From NCBI GenBank assembly GCA_036389795.1, contig DASVWD010000021.1, positions 1 to 64,000 on the forward strand: a stretch of DNA of 64,000 bases. Direction: 5' to 3'. The stretch comes from Longimicrobium sp. GTDB lineage: Bacteria > Gemmatimonadota > Gemmatimonadetes > Longimicrobiales > Longimicrobiaceae. Below are positions 1 to 8,858 of this stretch, piece by piece (positions within the stretch are counted from its first letter, which is position 1; each line of letters begins with the position of its first letter). The position numbers and the translations under genes were made by a program. The notes under the pieces were generated by a model. That model did not search any database. It was not told where the DNA came from and saw only the letters and a program-made list of their open reading frames with translations.

Positions 1-136
1 CACAGGACCGGCATTCGCACGGATGACCGCAGGGCCGAAGAATCTTCTCACCCTGCCAGGTAGGTTGGGCGCGGTAGCGGCACGGATGCCTGCTCGCTTC
101 ATCCCCCGATAGCCAAGCTGTTTATCCGGATCTAGT

Positions 137-201
137 ATCACACGGAGTCAACAGAGAACCCCCGCAGTTCTCCGTTAACTCCGTTTCCTCCGTGTGAGAC
201 A
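137..201. repeat. Palindromic TCACACGGAG repeat, copy 1
   Basis: This imperfect inverted repeat has TCACACGGAG on the left arm and CTCCGTGTGAGA on the right arm, with further CGGAG/CTCCG words inside. It lies just beyond the 3' end of tssG. A second copy with the same arms lies near 49627-49708. It could fold as a long hairpin and may end the T6SS transcript, but no T-tract follows it. Confidence 0.6.
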
Positions 202-255
202 TTCAGTTATGGATCTCGGTCCCGAACGATCCTCTGCAAAATGGGATGAGACTCT

Positions 256-1800
256 TCAGGCCTGTGCCGAACGACTCTCGCCCTCCGGCCCGGGGGCGGG
301 GCGCGGCCGGGGCGGGAAGAAGCGCGGGGCGGGGAGCTTCTCGCGGCGCGCGCCGGGGCGCCAGGCCACCGCCGGCGGGGCGGGGACGCGGCTCCCCTCG
401 CCGAGCACCACCTGGCGCTCGGCGCCGGGCGCGGCGGACGCGTGGAGCCAGCTGGACCACCCCAGGCGCGGCCAGCCGGCGCCCGAGAGCCGCGCCGCGG
501 GGGCCTGGTCCGCGCCGAGCCGCAGGCGCACGGTGAACTCCAGGTCCACCCCCACCCAGAAGCGCACCAGCTCGCAGAGCGGCCGGAAGGCGGTGCCCGA
601 GGGGAGGAAGTCCTGGAAGCGCCCGGCGGTGAGCGGCCCCACCTCGATCTCGAACGCCGCCTGCTGGTCCCACACCCGCCCCCCCAGCACCGCGTCCACC
701 CCCAGCGCGTGGTTGCGCCCCAGCCGCGCGCCCACGCGGGTGCGGTCCTCGGCCTCCAGCGCGTGCCAGCGCCCGCGGAATTGCACCCCGCGCACCGGCA
801 CGCCGAAGTAGTCGCACAGCAGCGACTCCAGCCCCGCCATCGAGCGCGGCCGCTGCGCCAGGAGGCCCGCGTAGGTGAGCAGCGCCCCGTCCTGCACCCC
901 CGCGTCGCGCAGTCGGCCCCGCGTCCCCCGCGTTCCCAGCCCCACCAGCGCGAAGAGCGCCTGCGCCAGCGGCGTGTCCTCGGCCACCGTGGTGGAGAGC
1001 GCGGGGCGGTACCTGCGCCGGGCCGCGAACATCAGCCGCACCAGGCGGTGGTTGAAGAGGTCCAGGAAGTCGCGCCCGGGCTGGCCGCCGTCGCGCCGGC
1101 GCGGGCGGGCTCCCCGGGCCTCGTCGCCCTGGTCCGGCCGCGGCTCGCGGCGGACGCGCGCCAGCACCAGCTCGGTGAGCGGGCGCGGCAGCGGGCCCGT
1201 CACCCCGGCCAGCCCCAGGAAGTTCACCGTCATCTCGAACGGGGCGCCCCCCTCCCTCGGTCGCCGCACCGCGGCCACGTCCGAGGCGGGGAAGGCCATC
1301 GACACCTTCGAGCGGAAGCGCACCGCCTGGTCGCGGGCGCGCTCCAGCCGGCGCACCGCCTCCAGCAGGCGCGCGGCCCGCGAGACGTCGGCCCGCACCG
1401 CCGCCCCGGGCGCGGGGCGCCGCCTGCGCCGCGCCGCCGCCAGGGTGCGCAGCAGGCGCTTCAGCACCACGCCAGCCGCCGCGCCCTCGGCCACCAGCGG
1501 CACGGCCGCGCGGGCCGCCAGCAGCTCGGCCAGGGGGCGCGGCGGGGCGCCCAGCACCCCGGCCAGCGCCAGGCGCTCGGCGGCCGGGTCGTGCGGCGCC
1601 TTCCCCCAGGCGGCCGCGGGGGCCGCGTGGGCGAGCGCGCGGAAGCGCACCGCCTCGGTCTGGGCGCGGGCGCGGCGGCGCACCACCTCCAGCAGGCGCA
1701 CCGCCTGCAGGAAGTCGAAGCGCGGCGCCTCCTCGGGGTCCAGGAGGCGGGCGGCCACGGGGCGGACCATTCGCGCGCGCGGGGAAGCCAGCGTGTCCAT
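256..1800 (-). CDS. tssG: T6SS baseplate protein TssG (ImpH/VasB), with duplicated N-terminal half
   Basis: TssG is part of the T6SS baseplate wedge with TssE, TssF and TssK. Residues about 140-275 carry the usual family features: an AVRFRS segment, TVNFLGLAGVTGPLP, and FLDLFNHRL followed by RRRYRPAL. The protein is 514 residues, well above the roughly 330-350 usual for the family. The excess is explained by a second, more diverged version of the same half at residues about 29-135 (AVRFRA, LALAGVLGAPPRPLAELL, LKRLLRTLAAARRR). It is the last T6SS gene here and sits 94 bp after tssF. The ATG at 1800 is used; Met11 (1770) is an alternative start. The C-terminus is proline/arginine-rich and poorly conserved. 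Confidence 0.9.
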   Translation of the reverse strand: MDTLASPRARMVRPVAARLLDPEEAPRFDFLQAVRLLEVVRRRARAQTEAVRFRALAHAAPAAAWGKAPHDPAAERLALAGVLGAPPRPLAELLAARAAVPLVAEGAAAGVVLKRLLRTLAAARRRRRPAPGAAVRADVSRAARLLEAVRRLERARDQAVRFRSKVSMAFPASDVAAVRRPREGGAPFEMTVNFLGLAGVTGPLPRPLTELVLARVRREPRPDQGDEARGARPRRRDGGQPGRDFLDLFNHRLVRLMFAARRRYRPALSTTVAEDTPLAQALFALVGLGTRGTRGRLRDAGVQDGALLTYAGLLAQRPRSMAGLESLLCDYFGVPVRGVQFRGRWHALEAEDRTRVGARLGRNHALGVDAVLGGRVWDQQAAFEIEVGPLTAGRFQDFLPSGTAFRPLCELVRFWVGVDLEFTVRLRLGADQAPAARLSGAGWPRLGWSSWLHASAAPGAERQVVLGEGSRVPAPPAVAWRPGARREKLPAPRFFPPRPRPAPGPEGESRSAQA

Positions 1801-1894
1801 GCGCCCTCAGGCGGCCGCGGCGGCGGGTTCGGGAAGGATCGTCGGGACGCGAGACATCGGCTGCGCGGCTCCGGGAGCGGGTGTCGGTGTGCGC

Positions 1895-3679
1895 CTACAG
1901 GACGGGCTGCTCGCCGGCCATGGGGGGCCAGCGCTTCCACACCTCGTCGGTCTGGTCGCGGCGGATGACGGTCTGCGTGAACGAGTTCACCGAGGCGTAG
2001 AGCGCCAGGAAGCGCGCCAGCACGGCGCCCAGCAGGAACGCGCTCCCGCCGGCGAACTTCTCCTCGTCGAAGGCGAGCTCCACCTCGGTGCCGCGGCAGA
2101 GCCCCCGCCAGGCGTCGCCGCCCAGGCGGCGCACCACGCGGCGGGTCCGGAGGGCGCGGATGCCGTCCACCTGGCGCCGCGCCCCGTCGGCCCCGAAGGC
2201 CCCGTACAGGCGCAGGATCTCCTGCAGCGCCTCCAGCGCCCGCCCGTCGCCCTCGTCCAGGAGCGAGAGGTGGTTGAGCGAGAGCTGCGACACCAGCCGC
2301 CACATGGTGGCTCCCGAGAGCGGCGGGTCCTGCTGCGGCGTGGGCGGGTGCAGCACGGAGATGCGGTGCAAGGGCGCCGCCTCCTCGATCTGCAGCGTGT
2401 CGCCCGCCTGCAGCTGCTCGGCCAGGCGGCGGTTGGTGCAGAGCGTCTTCGCCCACACCGTGCGCCCCTCGGGGAGCGCGGGGTCGAGCTCCAGGTCCAC
2501 GAACGAGAGCCGGAGCTCCGTCCCCGGCAGGTCGCGCCGGCCGGTGGGCACCCGCCTCGCGTGCCAGTAGGCGCGCTCGCGGCGGCCGTGGCGGAACGAG
2601 TAGAACGGCGCCACCGGCTTCGCCTCGGCCTCGCCCTCGGCCGTGGCCGTCACCTCCAGCACCGTGTGGATCTCGGTGCTGCGCTCGCGCCGCGCGTCGC
2701 CCACCAGCCGGTACTCCGGCAGGCGGTGGTCCAGCCGCAGCGGGTCCGTCGTCCTGCGGAAGAGGTTCACCACCGGCGTGCAGCCGAGCTGGAAGGTGTC
2801 CTCGTCCACCGAGAGCCACTCCGGCGGGCGCCGGTCCAGGAGCAGCACAAGGTCGCGCACCGCGCCGGCCGGGGCGCGGTCCAGCCCCGCGACGTCGAAG
2901 AAGAAGAACTTGCGCGGCACCGCGAAGTACTCCTGCAGCAGCCGGTACGCCGGGTGCGCGTGCGCCGGGTAGGGGAGCACCTCCTCGTCCCTCGCGAAGC
3001 CCACCGCGCGCACCGCGTCGGCCGGCAGGCGCACCGGGTCGCCCCCGTCGGTCACCACCAGCACCTCGCGCAGGTGCCCGAAGATCAATTCGTAGAGCGC
3101 CCCCGCACTCCTCAGGTCCGCGTTCAGGTAGAAGCGCAAGCGTTCGGGCCGGCACGGCGGGTCGCCGCCGTCGCGCAGCGTGATGCGCAGCGCCCGGTCG
3201 GCCCCGCGCCCGAAGCGGTCGGCCGACTCGAAGCCCGCGTAGGAGACCGCCAGCGGCCAGAGGGTGGCCGGGTAGCAGGTGAGGAAGCGGCAGTGCACCC
3301 CCTCGCCCGTCTGCGCGAAGAGCTTCGTCCCCCTGGCCACCAGGTGCCCGGTGGTGAGCTTGCCGCTGGTGGGGTCGGGCTCGAAGCGCGCCACCGTCAC
3401 CGAGGGGACGGGCGCGGTGAAGTGCGGGTAGAGGATCCCCAGCATCGCCGCCGCCACCTCGGGGAACTCGTCGTCCACCGCGCGCTGGATGCGCGCGGTC
3501 AGGAAGGCGAAGCTCTCGATCAGCCGCTCGACGTGCGGGTCGGGGCTCTCGTCCAGCGCCAGCTCCAGGCGGCGGGCCACCTTGGGGTGGCGCTTCGCGA
3601 ACTCCTGGCCGGCGGTGCGCAGGTAGCCCAGCTCCGCCTGGTAGTAGGCGAGCAGCTCGTCGGTGTCGCGCGCGCTCAT
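1895..3679 (-). CDS. tssF: T6SS baseplate protein TssF (ImpG/VasA)
   Basis: TssF is the large wedge subunit of the T6SS baseplate and binds TssG in a 2:1 complex. The 594-residue length is normal. The N-terminus (YYQAELGYLRTAGQEFAKRHPKVARRL, then DPHVERLIESFAFLTARIQ and LGILYPHFTAPVPS) is the standard TssF opening. The start ATG at 3679 fits the family. It follows tssE after a 463-bp repeat-filled spacer and precedes tssG on the same strand. Confidence 0.96.
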   Translation of the reverse strand: MSARDTDELLAYYQAELGYLRTAGQEFAKRHPKVARRLELALDESPDPHVERLIESFAFLTARIQRAVDDEFPEVAAAMLGILYPHFTAPVPSVTVARFEPDPTSGKLTTGHLVARGTKLFAQTGEGVHCRFLTCYPATLWPLAVSYAGFESADRFGRGADRALRITLRDGGDPPCRPERLRFYLNADLRSAGALYELIFGHLREVLVVTDGGDPVRLPADAVRAVGFARDEEVLPYPAHAHPAYRLLQEYFAVPRKFFFFDVAGLDRAPAGAVRDLVLLLDRRPPEWLSVDEDTFQLGCTPVVNLFRRTTDPLRLDHRLPEYRLVGDARRERSTEIHTVLEVTATAEGEAEAKPVAPFYSFRHGRRERAYWHARRVPTGRRDLPGTELRLSFVDLELDPALPEGRTVWAKTLCTNRRLAEQLQAGDTLQIEEAAPLHRISVLHPPTPQQDPPLSGATMWRLVSQLSLNHLSLLDEGDGRALEALQEILRLYGAFGADGARRQVDGIRALRTRRVVRRLGGDAWRGLCRGTEVELAFDEEKFAGGSAFLLGAVLARFLALYASVNSFTQTVIRRDQTDEVWKRWPPMAGEQPVL

Positions 3680-4142
3680 GCGTGGTCCTTCACGTCCCGC
3701 GTCCTGCCTTCTCGATCAGGGTTTTTTCGAACTACGGCTGCGAACAGCGACTGCTGATTCGGGCGTGTCCCTCCGCTGCGCTCCGGGCCGGGCTGCGCGC
3801 GCCGTAGGGCACGGTACGACTGTGCCCAACGGCGCCGGGCCCCGGTCGCGCCAAACCCCCGGCACGCCCGTGTCCCGGCCCTCCGGGCGCGCATCCCTCA
3901 CGCTCGTGCCGCTCCGCCGAGTGCCGATGCAGAGCAGGCCTCCGCCGGGCTAGGCATGCCTCGCCCCTACGCGCCAGCGCTCGTTCCCACCCGTCACGAG
4001 CGAAGCGAGGAGGTCCCTCCCCCAGGCTGTTTTGGGGGAGGGACAGGCGCCTCAGGCGCCAGGGAGAGGGCCCCCGCGCGGAAACCCGTCCCCGTGGTTC
4101 CTGGGCACTGGGCACTGGGCACTGGGCACTGGGCACTTCCCC
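3680..4142. repeat. Repeat-filled spacer between tssE and tssF
   Basis: No gene is seen here. It holds, in order: one copy of the 150-bp GGGCGTGTCC repeat (3761-3912), a short AGGCATGCCTCGCCCCTAC element (about 3952-3972), a GGAGGGACAGGCGCC element (about 3990-4082), and about five tandem copies of the 7-mer CTGGGCA (4101-4135). The same elements recur in other spacers of the window. Confidence 0.8.
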
Positions 4143-4625
4143 TCACGTCCGTCCCGGCCCCAGCGCCAGCCGCGTGAACGAGACCGCCTCGGCCACCTCG
4201 CCCACCACCAGCAGCGCGTCGATGCGGGCGTACAGGCGGCGCTCCTCGTGCTCGGGCGAGGGCTCCACCGTCACCCGCACCCGCTTCAGCCGCGGCTCGT
4301 ACGCCTCCACGGCCGCCTTCACCGCCGCCGCGATCTCCTCGCGCCCGCCCGCGTCGCGGGTGTAGACGTGCGCCAGGTCCGGCAGCCCGTACTCCAGCGT
4401 GGTGCGCTCGCGCCCCTGCAGCTCCTCGGCGCGCAAGGGGCAGCGCGTGTTCAGCAGGCGCTCCAGCTCGGTTCGCACCGAGCGGCGCAGCGCCTGCCGG
4501 TCCAGCACGCGCGCGGGCTCCTCCTCCTCGTCCTCGTGGGGGTGCTCGTCCACCAGGCGGTCGAAGAGGAGGGCCCGCGCGCCGGGGATGCGGCGCCCCT
4601 CGCGGGGACCATGCATCCGCCCCAC
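4143..4625 (-). CDS. tssE: T6SS baseplate protein TssE (gp25-like)
   Basis: TssE is the gp25-like wedge subunit that anchors the sheath to the baseplate. The 160-residue protein shows the family core: LLFDRLVDE near the N-terminus, LERLLNTRCPLRAEEL, then TTLEYGLPDL, and a C-terminal LYARIDALLV strand. The GTG at 4625 directly abuts the hcp stop codon (4626-4628). An in-frame ATG at 4616 preceded by GGGGCGG may be the true start. The tight spacing shows hcp-tssE co-translation. Confidence 0.93.
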   Translation of the reverse strand: MGRMHGPREGRRIPGARALLFDRLVDEHPHEDEEEEPARVLDRQALRRSVRTELERLLNTRCPLRAEELQGRERTTLEYGLPDLAHVYTRDAGGREEIAAAVKAAVEAYEPRLKRVRVTVEPSPEHEERRLYARIDALLVVGEVAEAVSFTRLALGPGRT

Positions 4626-5111
4626 TTACAGCGTCTTGTTGGCGGTCACGTCCCAGCTTCCCGAGACGGTGCCCTTCTGCCCGCTCTCCTCGCTCTGCGA
4701 CGTGTAGTCCCACTTGATCGAGGCGTAGTTGAGCGAGAGGCTCTCCACCGGCTTGTCGCCGCCGCCGCCGCCCACGGAGATGCTGGAGATGAGCACGTCC
4801 TCCATGGTGTAAATGATCAGCGGCAGGAGCTTGCCGCCGTCGTTGCGGCCGATGGTGATGGTCACCGAGGCCAGGTTGGTGGCCTCGCAGCACTTCTGGT
4901 TCAGCAGCGGCGTGGCCTGGTCCAGGTACTTGGTGACGTGGAAGTCCTGGTGGATCGGCCGCCCCGAGGTGCGCTCGGTGTTGGTGATGTCGGTGGTGAC
5001 CTGCTGGCTCACCCCGTGGCTGTACGAGAGAAGCTCGATCTGGTCGGCGTAGCCGTCGATCTGGCTGGTGCCGGGAACCCCCTCGATCTTCATCATGATT
5101 ACGTCGGGCAT
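4626..5111 (-). CDS. hcp: T6SS inner tube protein Hcp (TssD)
   Basis: Hcp forms the hexameric-ring tube pushed out by sheath contraction. The 161-residue length and sequence fit the family: MKIEGVPGTSQIDGYADQIELLSYSHGV, HQDFHVTKYLDQATPLL and a C-terminal SLNYASIKWDYT strand. A Gly-rich loop (GGGGGDK) lies near residue 117. It sits between tssC and tssE on the minus strand. Confidence 0.95.
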   Translation of the reverse strand: MPDVIMMKIEGVPGTSQIDGYADQIELLSYSHGVSQQVTTDITNTERTSGRPIHQDFHVTKYLDQATPLLNQKCCEATNLASVTITIGRNDGGKLLPLIIYTMEDVLISSISVGGGGGDKPVESLSLNYASIKWDYTSQSEESGQKGTVSGSWDVTANKTL

Positions 5112-5242
5112 CGCTCTCGACTCCGTGTTCGTTCAGGTTCGCGGCCCAGGCGCACCAGTGCGTGAGTGCGTCGGTGCGTGAGCGCGTTCGGGTCCGGGGC
5201 GGGGGCGGGCGATCGGGCGGACCGCCGCCCCCGCGGCCCGGG
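5112..5242. repeat. Spacer with GTGCGTGA-type octamers
   Basis: The 131-bp spacer between tssC and hcp holds GTGCGTGAGTGCG repeats near 5159-5183. It is one of several sites of the 8-bp family described elsewhere in this list. No gene is seen. Confidence 0.6.
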
Positions 5243-6727
5243 TCACGCGGCGGCCGGCGGCGGCAGCTCGGCCACCAGGCGGATCGACGCGGTCAGCTCC
5301 TCGAGCTGGAAGTGCGGGCGCAGGAACACCGTGGCGTTGTAGCACCCCGGCTTCCCCGGGATCTCGGTGACGTCCACCCGCGCCTCGCGCAGCGGGAAGC
5401 GCGCCTTGGCCGACTGCGGCGCGTCGTCGTTCAGCAGCACGTAGCTGGCGATCCAGTCGTTCAGGTACTTGCTGATGGTCGACTTGGTCTGGAACGAGCC
5501 GATCTTGTCGCGCATCATCACCTTCAGGTAGTGCGCGAAGCGGCTGGCGGCCAGCACGTACGGCAGCAGCGCCGAGAGGCGGGCGTTGGCGTTCGCCTGG
5601 TCGGTGCTGTACGTCTTGGCCTTCTGCGTGGTGGCCCCGCCGAAGAACGCGGCGTAGCTCTCGCCCTTGCAGTGGCAGAGCGAGATGAAGCCCAGGTCGG
5701 AGAGCTCCTTCTCGCGGCGGTCGGTGATGGCGATCTCGGTGGGGCACTTCAGCGCCACGTCGCCCTCGTCGGTGCGGAAGGTGTGCGTGGGGAGCCCGTC
5801 CACCAGGCCGCCGCCCTCCACCCCGCGGATCGCCGCGCACCAGCCGTACTGCGCGAACGCGGTGGTGATGCGCAGGCCCAGCGCCCAGGCGGCGTTCCCC
5901 CACAGGTACTTCCGGTGGTCGCGCCCGTCGGTGTCCTCCTTGAACACCAGCCCCTCCACCGGCACCGTGTCGGGCCCGTAGGGGAGGCGCAGGAGGATGT
6001 GCGGGAGCACCAGCGCCACGTAGCGGCTGTCCTCGCTGTCGCGGAAGCTGCGCCAGCCGGCCAGCTCGGTGCTCTCGAACAGCTTGGCCAGATCGCGCGG
6101 CACCCCCAGCTCGGTGAAGCCGTCCATGTCGAAGAGCTTCGGCGACGCGGCCGAGATGAACGGCGCGTGGGCGGCCGCGGCCACCTCGCTGATCTTGTTG
6201 AGGAAGACGATGTCCTGCGGGTGGCGGCCGAACTCGTAGTCGCCGATCAGCACGCTGTACGGGTTGCCGCCGAAGGTGCCGTACTCCTCCTCGTAGAGCT
6301 TCTTGAAGAGGTTGCTCTGGTCGAACTCCACCGCCTTCTCCAGGTCCTTCTGCAGCTCGGCCCGGGTGGCGTTCAGCACGCGCAGCTTGAGCTGGGTGCC
6401 GGTCTCGGTGTTCATCACCAGGTAGAACATCCCCCGCCAGGTGGCCTCCAGCCGCTGGAACTGCTCGTTGTGGAGGATCTGGTTGAGCTGCGCCCCGATC
6501 ACCTCGTCGATGGCCGCGATGCGCTCCTGGATGGCGGCCGTGATCTGGTCCTTCTTCTGGATGCGCTCGTCGAGCACCTGGTCGGCGAACTCGCCCACCA
6601 GGATCTTGGCGATCTTGATCTGGTGCGGGTCGCGGGCCATGTGGCCCTCGCGCACGATGCGGTCGAGGATGGTGAGCTCCTCGGTGGCGGCGGCTGCGCC
6701 GCCCGCCGCGGCTTCGGTCTCGGACAT
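5243..6727 (-). CDS. tssC: T6SS sheath large subunit TssC (VipB)
   Basis: TssC pairs with TssB to build the contractile sheath. The 494 residues include ILVGEFADQVLDERIQKKD, LEATWRGMFYLV, the GDYEFGRHPQDI motif, the FGGNPYSVLIGDYEF region and the C-terminal RPHFQLEELTASIRLV typical of the family. The ATG at 6727 has GGAGAACCGAG upstream. It follows tssB after a 54-bp gap. Confidence 0.97.
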   Translation of the reverse strand: MSETEAAAGGAAAATEELTILDRIVREGHMARDPHQIKIAKILVGEFADQVLDERIQKKDQITAAIQERIAAIDEVIGAQLNQILHNEQFQRLEATWRGMFYLVMNTETGTQLKLRVLNATRAELQKDLEKAVEFDQSNLFKKLYEEEYGTFGGNPYSVLIGDYEFGRHPQDIVFLNKISEVAAAAHAPFISAASPKLFDMDGFTELGVPRDLAKLFESTELAGWRSFRDSEDSRYVALVLPHILLRLPYGPDTVPVEGLVFKEDTDGRDHRKYLWGNAAWALGLRITTAFAQYGWCAAIRGVEGGGLVDGLPTHTFRTDEGDVALKCPTEIAITDRREKELSDLGFISLCHCKGESYAAFFGGATTQKAKTYSTDQANANARLSALLPYVLAASRFAHYLKVMMRDKIGSFQTKSTISKYLNDWIASYVLLNDDAPQSAKARFPLREARVDVTEIPGKPGCYNATVFLRPHFQLEELTASIRLVAELPPPAAA

Positions 6728-6781
6728 CTCGGTTCTCCGTTCAGGGAAAGAGTCGTCGTGTAGTAGTCGAGCGGGCGGGCG

Positions 6782-7300
6782 TCAGGCCTCGGCCGCGGCG
6801 GGCTCGGCCTCGCCGGCGGCGAGCTGCTTGATCTGCTCGAGCTGCTCGGTGTTGGCGATCACGTCCTGGAGGAGCTGGTCCAGGTCGTCGTTGCCGTCGA
6901 GCTTGGTGAGCAGGTCGGAGAGGCGCTGGCGCTGCTCGAACAGCTTGCGCAGCGCGTCCACCTGCTGGACGATGGCGAGCGGCCCGAAGTCGTCCATGTC
7001 CTGGAACTTGAGCTCCACCTGCAGGTTCCCCTCGCCGGTGATGGCGTTGGGCACCGACAGCGCCAGCCGGGGCCGGGCCTTGCCGAGCACCTCGTTGAGG
7101 TTGTCGCGGTCGATCTCGACGAACTTGCGCTTCTTCAGCGGCGGCAGCGCCGTCTCGGGCTGCCCCGACAGGTCGGCCATGATCCCCACCACCAGGGGGA
7201 GCTGCTTGCGCTGGACGGCGCCGCCGAGCTCCAGGTCGTAGGTGATCTGCACGCGCGGCGGGCGGACCCGGTCGAGCTTGTGCTGGGTGCTCTCCTTCAT
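6782..7300 (-). CDS. tssB: T6SS sheath small subunit TssB (VipA)
   Basis: TssB is the small sheath protein that interlocks with TssC. The 172-residue product starts MKESTQHKLDRVRPPRVQITYDLE and contains LPLVVGIMADLSG, RKFVEIDRDN and FQDMDDFGPLAIV, all family hallmarks. The frame is open further upstream, but the ATG at 7300 is preceded by AAGGAG with a 7-base gap, and homologues start at this point. Confidence 0.96.
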   Translation of the reverse strand: MKESTQHKLDRVRPPRVQITYDLELGGAVQRKQLPLVVGIMADLSGQPETALPPLKKRKFVEIDRDNLNEVLGKARPRLALSVPNAITGEGNLQVELKFQDMDDFGPLAIVQQVDALRKLFEQRQRLSDLLTKLDGNDDLDQLLQDVIANTEQLEQIKQLAAGEAEPAAAEA

Positions 7301-7712
7301 TGTCCATCTCCTTGTGTGGACGGTGCGGTTCACCCCCTCCGTGTGAGGGCGGTGGCGGGACAACTTCGGTGGGACGGATCAACCTCGTTTCTGCCTCCTG
7401 CCAACCCTCACTGCCAAACCTCCAAGTGCGAAAGTGCGAGAGTGCGAAAGTGTTTTAGTCCTTAGTGCTTAGTCCCTGGTGCAACTGCGAACTGCTGAGC
7501 TGCTATACCGGCATCCGCGCGGCGGGTGGTGCCCCCTCCCCCCGCCCTCCCCCGCTGCGCGGGAGAGGGAGCTTTCCCGGTGCATGACGGCGGGCTTCCG
7601 TGCGGTCCGCCGAGGCGGGCGAGGCAGGCCTCGCCCCTACGGTCCCGCGGTTTCGTACTAAGCACTAAGGACTAAGGACTAAAGCACTCAGGACTCAGCA
7701 CTCAGCACTTCC
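7301..7712. repeat. Repeat-filled spacer between tssA and tssB
   Basis: No gene is seen in these 412 bp. It contains AAGTGCGAGAGTGCGAAAGTG octamers (about 7424-7452), a CCCTCCCC/GGGAGAGGGAG element (7530-7575), a GGCGAGGCAGGCCTCGCCCCTAC palindrome (7617-7642), and a run of CACTAAGGACT and CACTCAGGACT words (about 7659-7708). Confidence 0.75.
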
Positions 7713-8858
7713 CTACTTCGCCTCCAGCCCCAGGAACACCCGGAGCGTCTTCAGGTCGTAGCCGTCGCGGAGGAACTCGGCGATCAGCTCGCCCAGGCTC
7801 ATCCCGCCCCAGGCCACGGCGCGCTTCACCAGGAACGGGGTGGGGGAGTGCGGCTCGGTGCGCATCAGGAACTCGGCGGCCTCGGAGAGGCGGCGGTACG
7901 CCTCGTCGCGGCTCGTGATCGGGCCGCCGCGCGCCACGGGGGCCGCGGACGGGGCCGGCGCCGGGGCGGCCAGGGTGGAGTCGGTCATCGGCAGCTCCTG
8001 CGGTGGGTCCACGGGCACCGCCAGCAGCGGGGCCGTCTCGGGGCGGTCGGCCAGCACGGCGCCCACCCAGGCGCGCACCTGCCGCAGCGTGTCCAGCCAG
8101 CGCGCGAGCGTGGGCCCGTCGCGGCCGCAGCGCTCGTCCAGGAGCGCCTGCAGCTTCGCCGCGGCGCCCTCCGCCCCCTCCAGGTCGGCCGCCAGCTCGC
8201 GGAAGAACGGCGTGGGGGTGAGCGAGATGTTGGCGGCGAAGCGGGCGCGGGTGGGCCCGTCGGGCTCCTCCGTGGGGGCCTCGCCGCGCCGCCCCGCCTG
8301 CGCCGGAGACTGCGGCTGCGCGTGCGACTGGTTCTCGCGCCGGAGCGCCTCCTGCCAGTCGGCCCAGGTGTAGCGGGTGAAGTCGGAGCCGTCGGGCGAG
8401 GTGATCGGCGCCAGGGTGAGCAGCACGCTCATCCGCTCGTTGATCCACACGAACGGGGCGTTGCGCACCTCGGGGTCTTCCGGGTCCACCTGCGGGTGCA
8501 GATGCTCCCAGAACCACTGGCAGAGCGCGTGGATCAGCCGCACCCCCTCGCGCGCCCCGGCGAAGCCGTAGAGGTGGATCCACGCCTCCAGCAGCCACGC
8601 GGCCACCTGCAGGTCGCGCGAGCGCTTCTCCAGCACCTGCTGGCAGAGCGCGGCGGTCTCCTTCCAGTCGGCGCGCTTCAGGTCGCGCTGCCACTGCCCC
8701 TGCGGCACCGTGGCGTCGTCCTCGCGCCGCGCCTCCATGATCCGCTGCCAGAGCGGGTCGTAGCGCAGCGACTCGCCCGCCGGCTTCTCCAGCGAGAGCG
8801 GCTGGAGGAAGCGGTCGAGGTCCACCCGGAAGCGGGTCTCCAGCTGCAGCCCGCTCAT
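7713..8858 (-). CDS. tssA: T6SS protein TssA (ImpA N-terminal family)
   Basis: TssA helps prime or cap the growing sheath-tube. The 381-residue protein has the ImpA N-terminal domain at residues about 15-125 (PAGESLRYDPLWQ, DWKETAALCQQVLEKRSRDLQVAAWLLEAW). A variable proline/alanine-rich linker follows. The C-terminus ends with a short helical region (RRLSEAAEFLMRTEPHSPTPF) before LKTLRVFLGLE. The ATG at 8858 overlaps the tssM stop by an ATGA junction, so the two are translationally coupled. The frame is open far upstream but that part lies within tssM and is not coding. Confidence 0.94.
   Translation of the reverse strand: MSGLQLETRFRVDLDRFLQPLSLEKPAGESLRYDPLWQRIMEARREDDATVPQGQWQRDLKRADWKETAALCQQVLEKRSRDLQVAAWLLEAWIHLYGFAGAREGVRLIHALCQWFWEHLHPQVDPEDPEVRNAPFVWINERMSVLLTLAPITSPDGSDFTRYTWADWQEALRRENQSHAQPQSPAQAGRRGEAPTEEPDGPTRARFAANISLTPTPFFRELAADLEGAEGAAAKLQALLDERCGRDGPTLARWLDTLRQVRAWVGAVLADRPETAPLLAVPVDPPQELPMTDSTLAAPAPAPSAAPVARGGPITSRDEAYRRLSEAAEFLMRTEPHSPTPFLVKRAVAWGGMSLGELIAEFLRDGYDLKTLRVFLGLEAK

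Noticed and set aside
875-3757. Long open plus-strand frame opposite tssF and tssG
   Set aside because: High GC leaves long antisense frames open. The product is Arg/Ala/His-rich and matches no family, while the minus strand encodes clear TssF and TssG.
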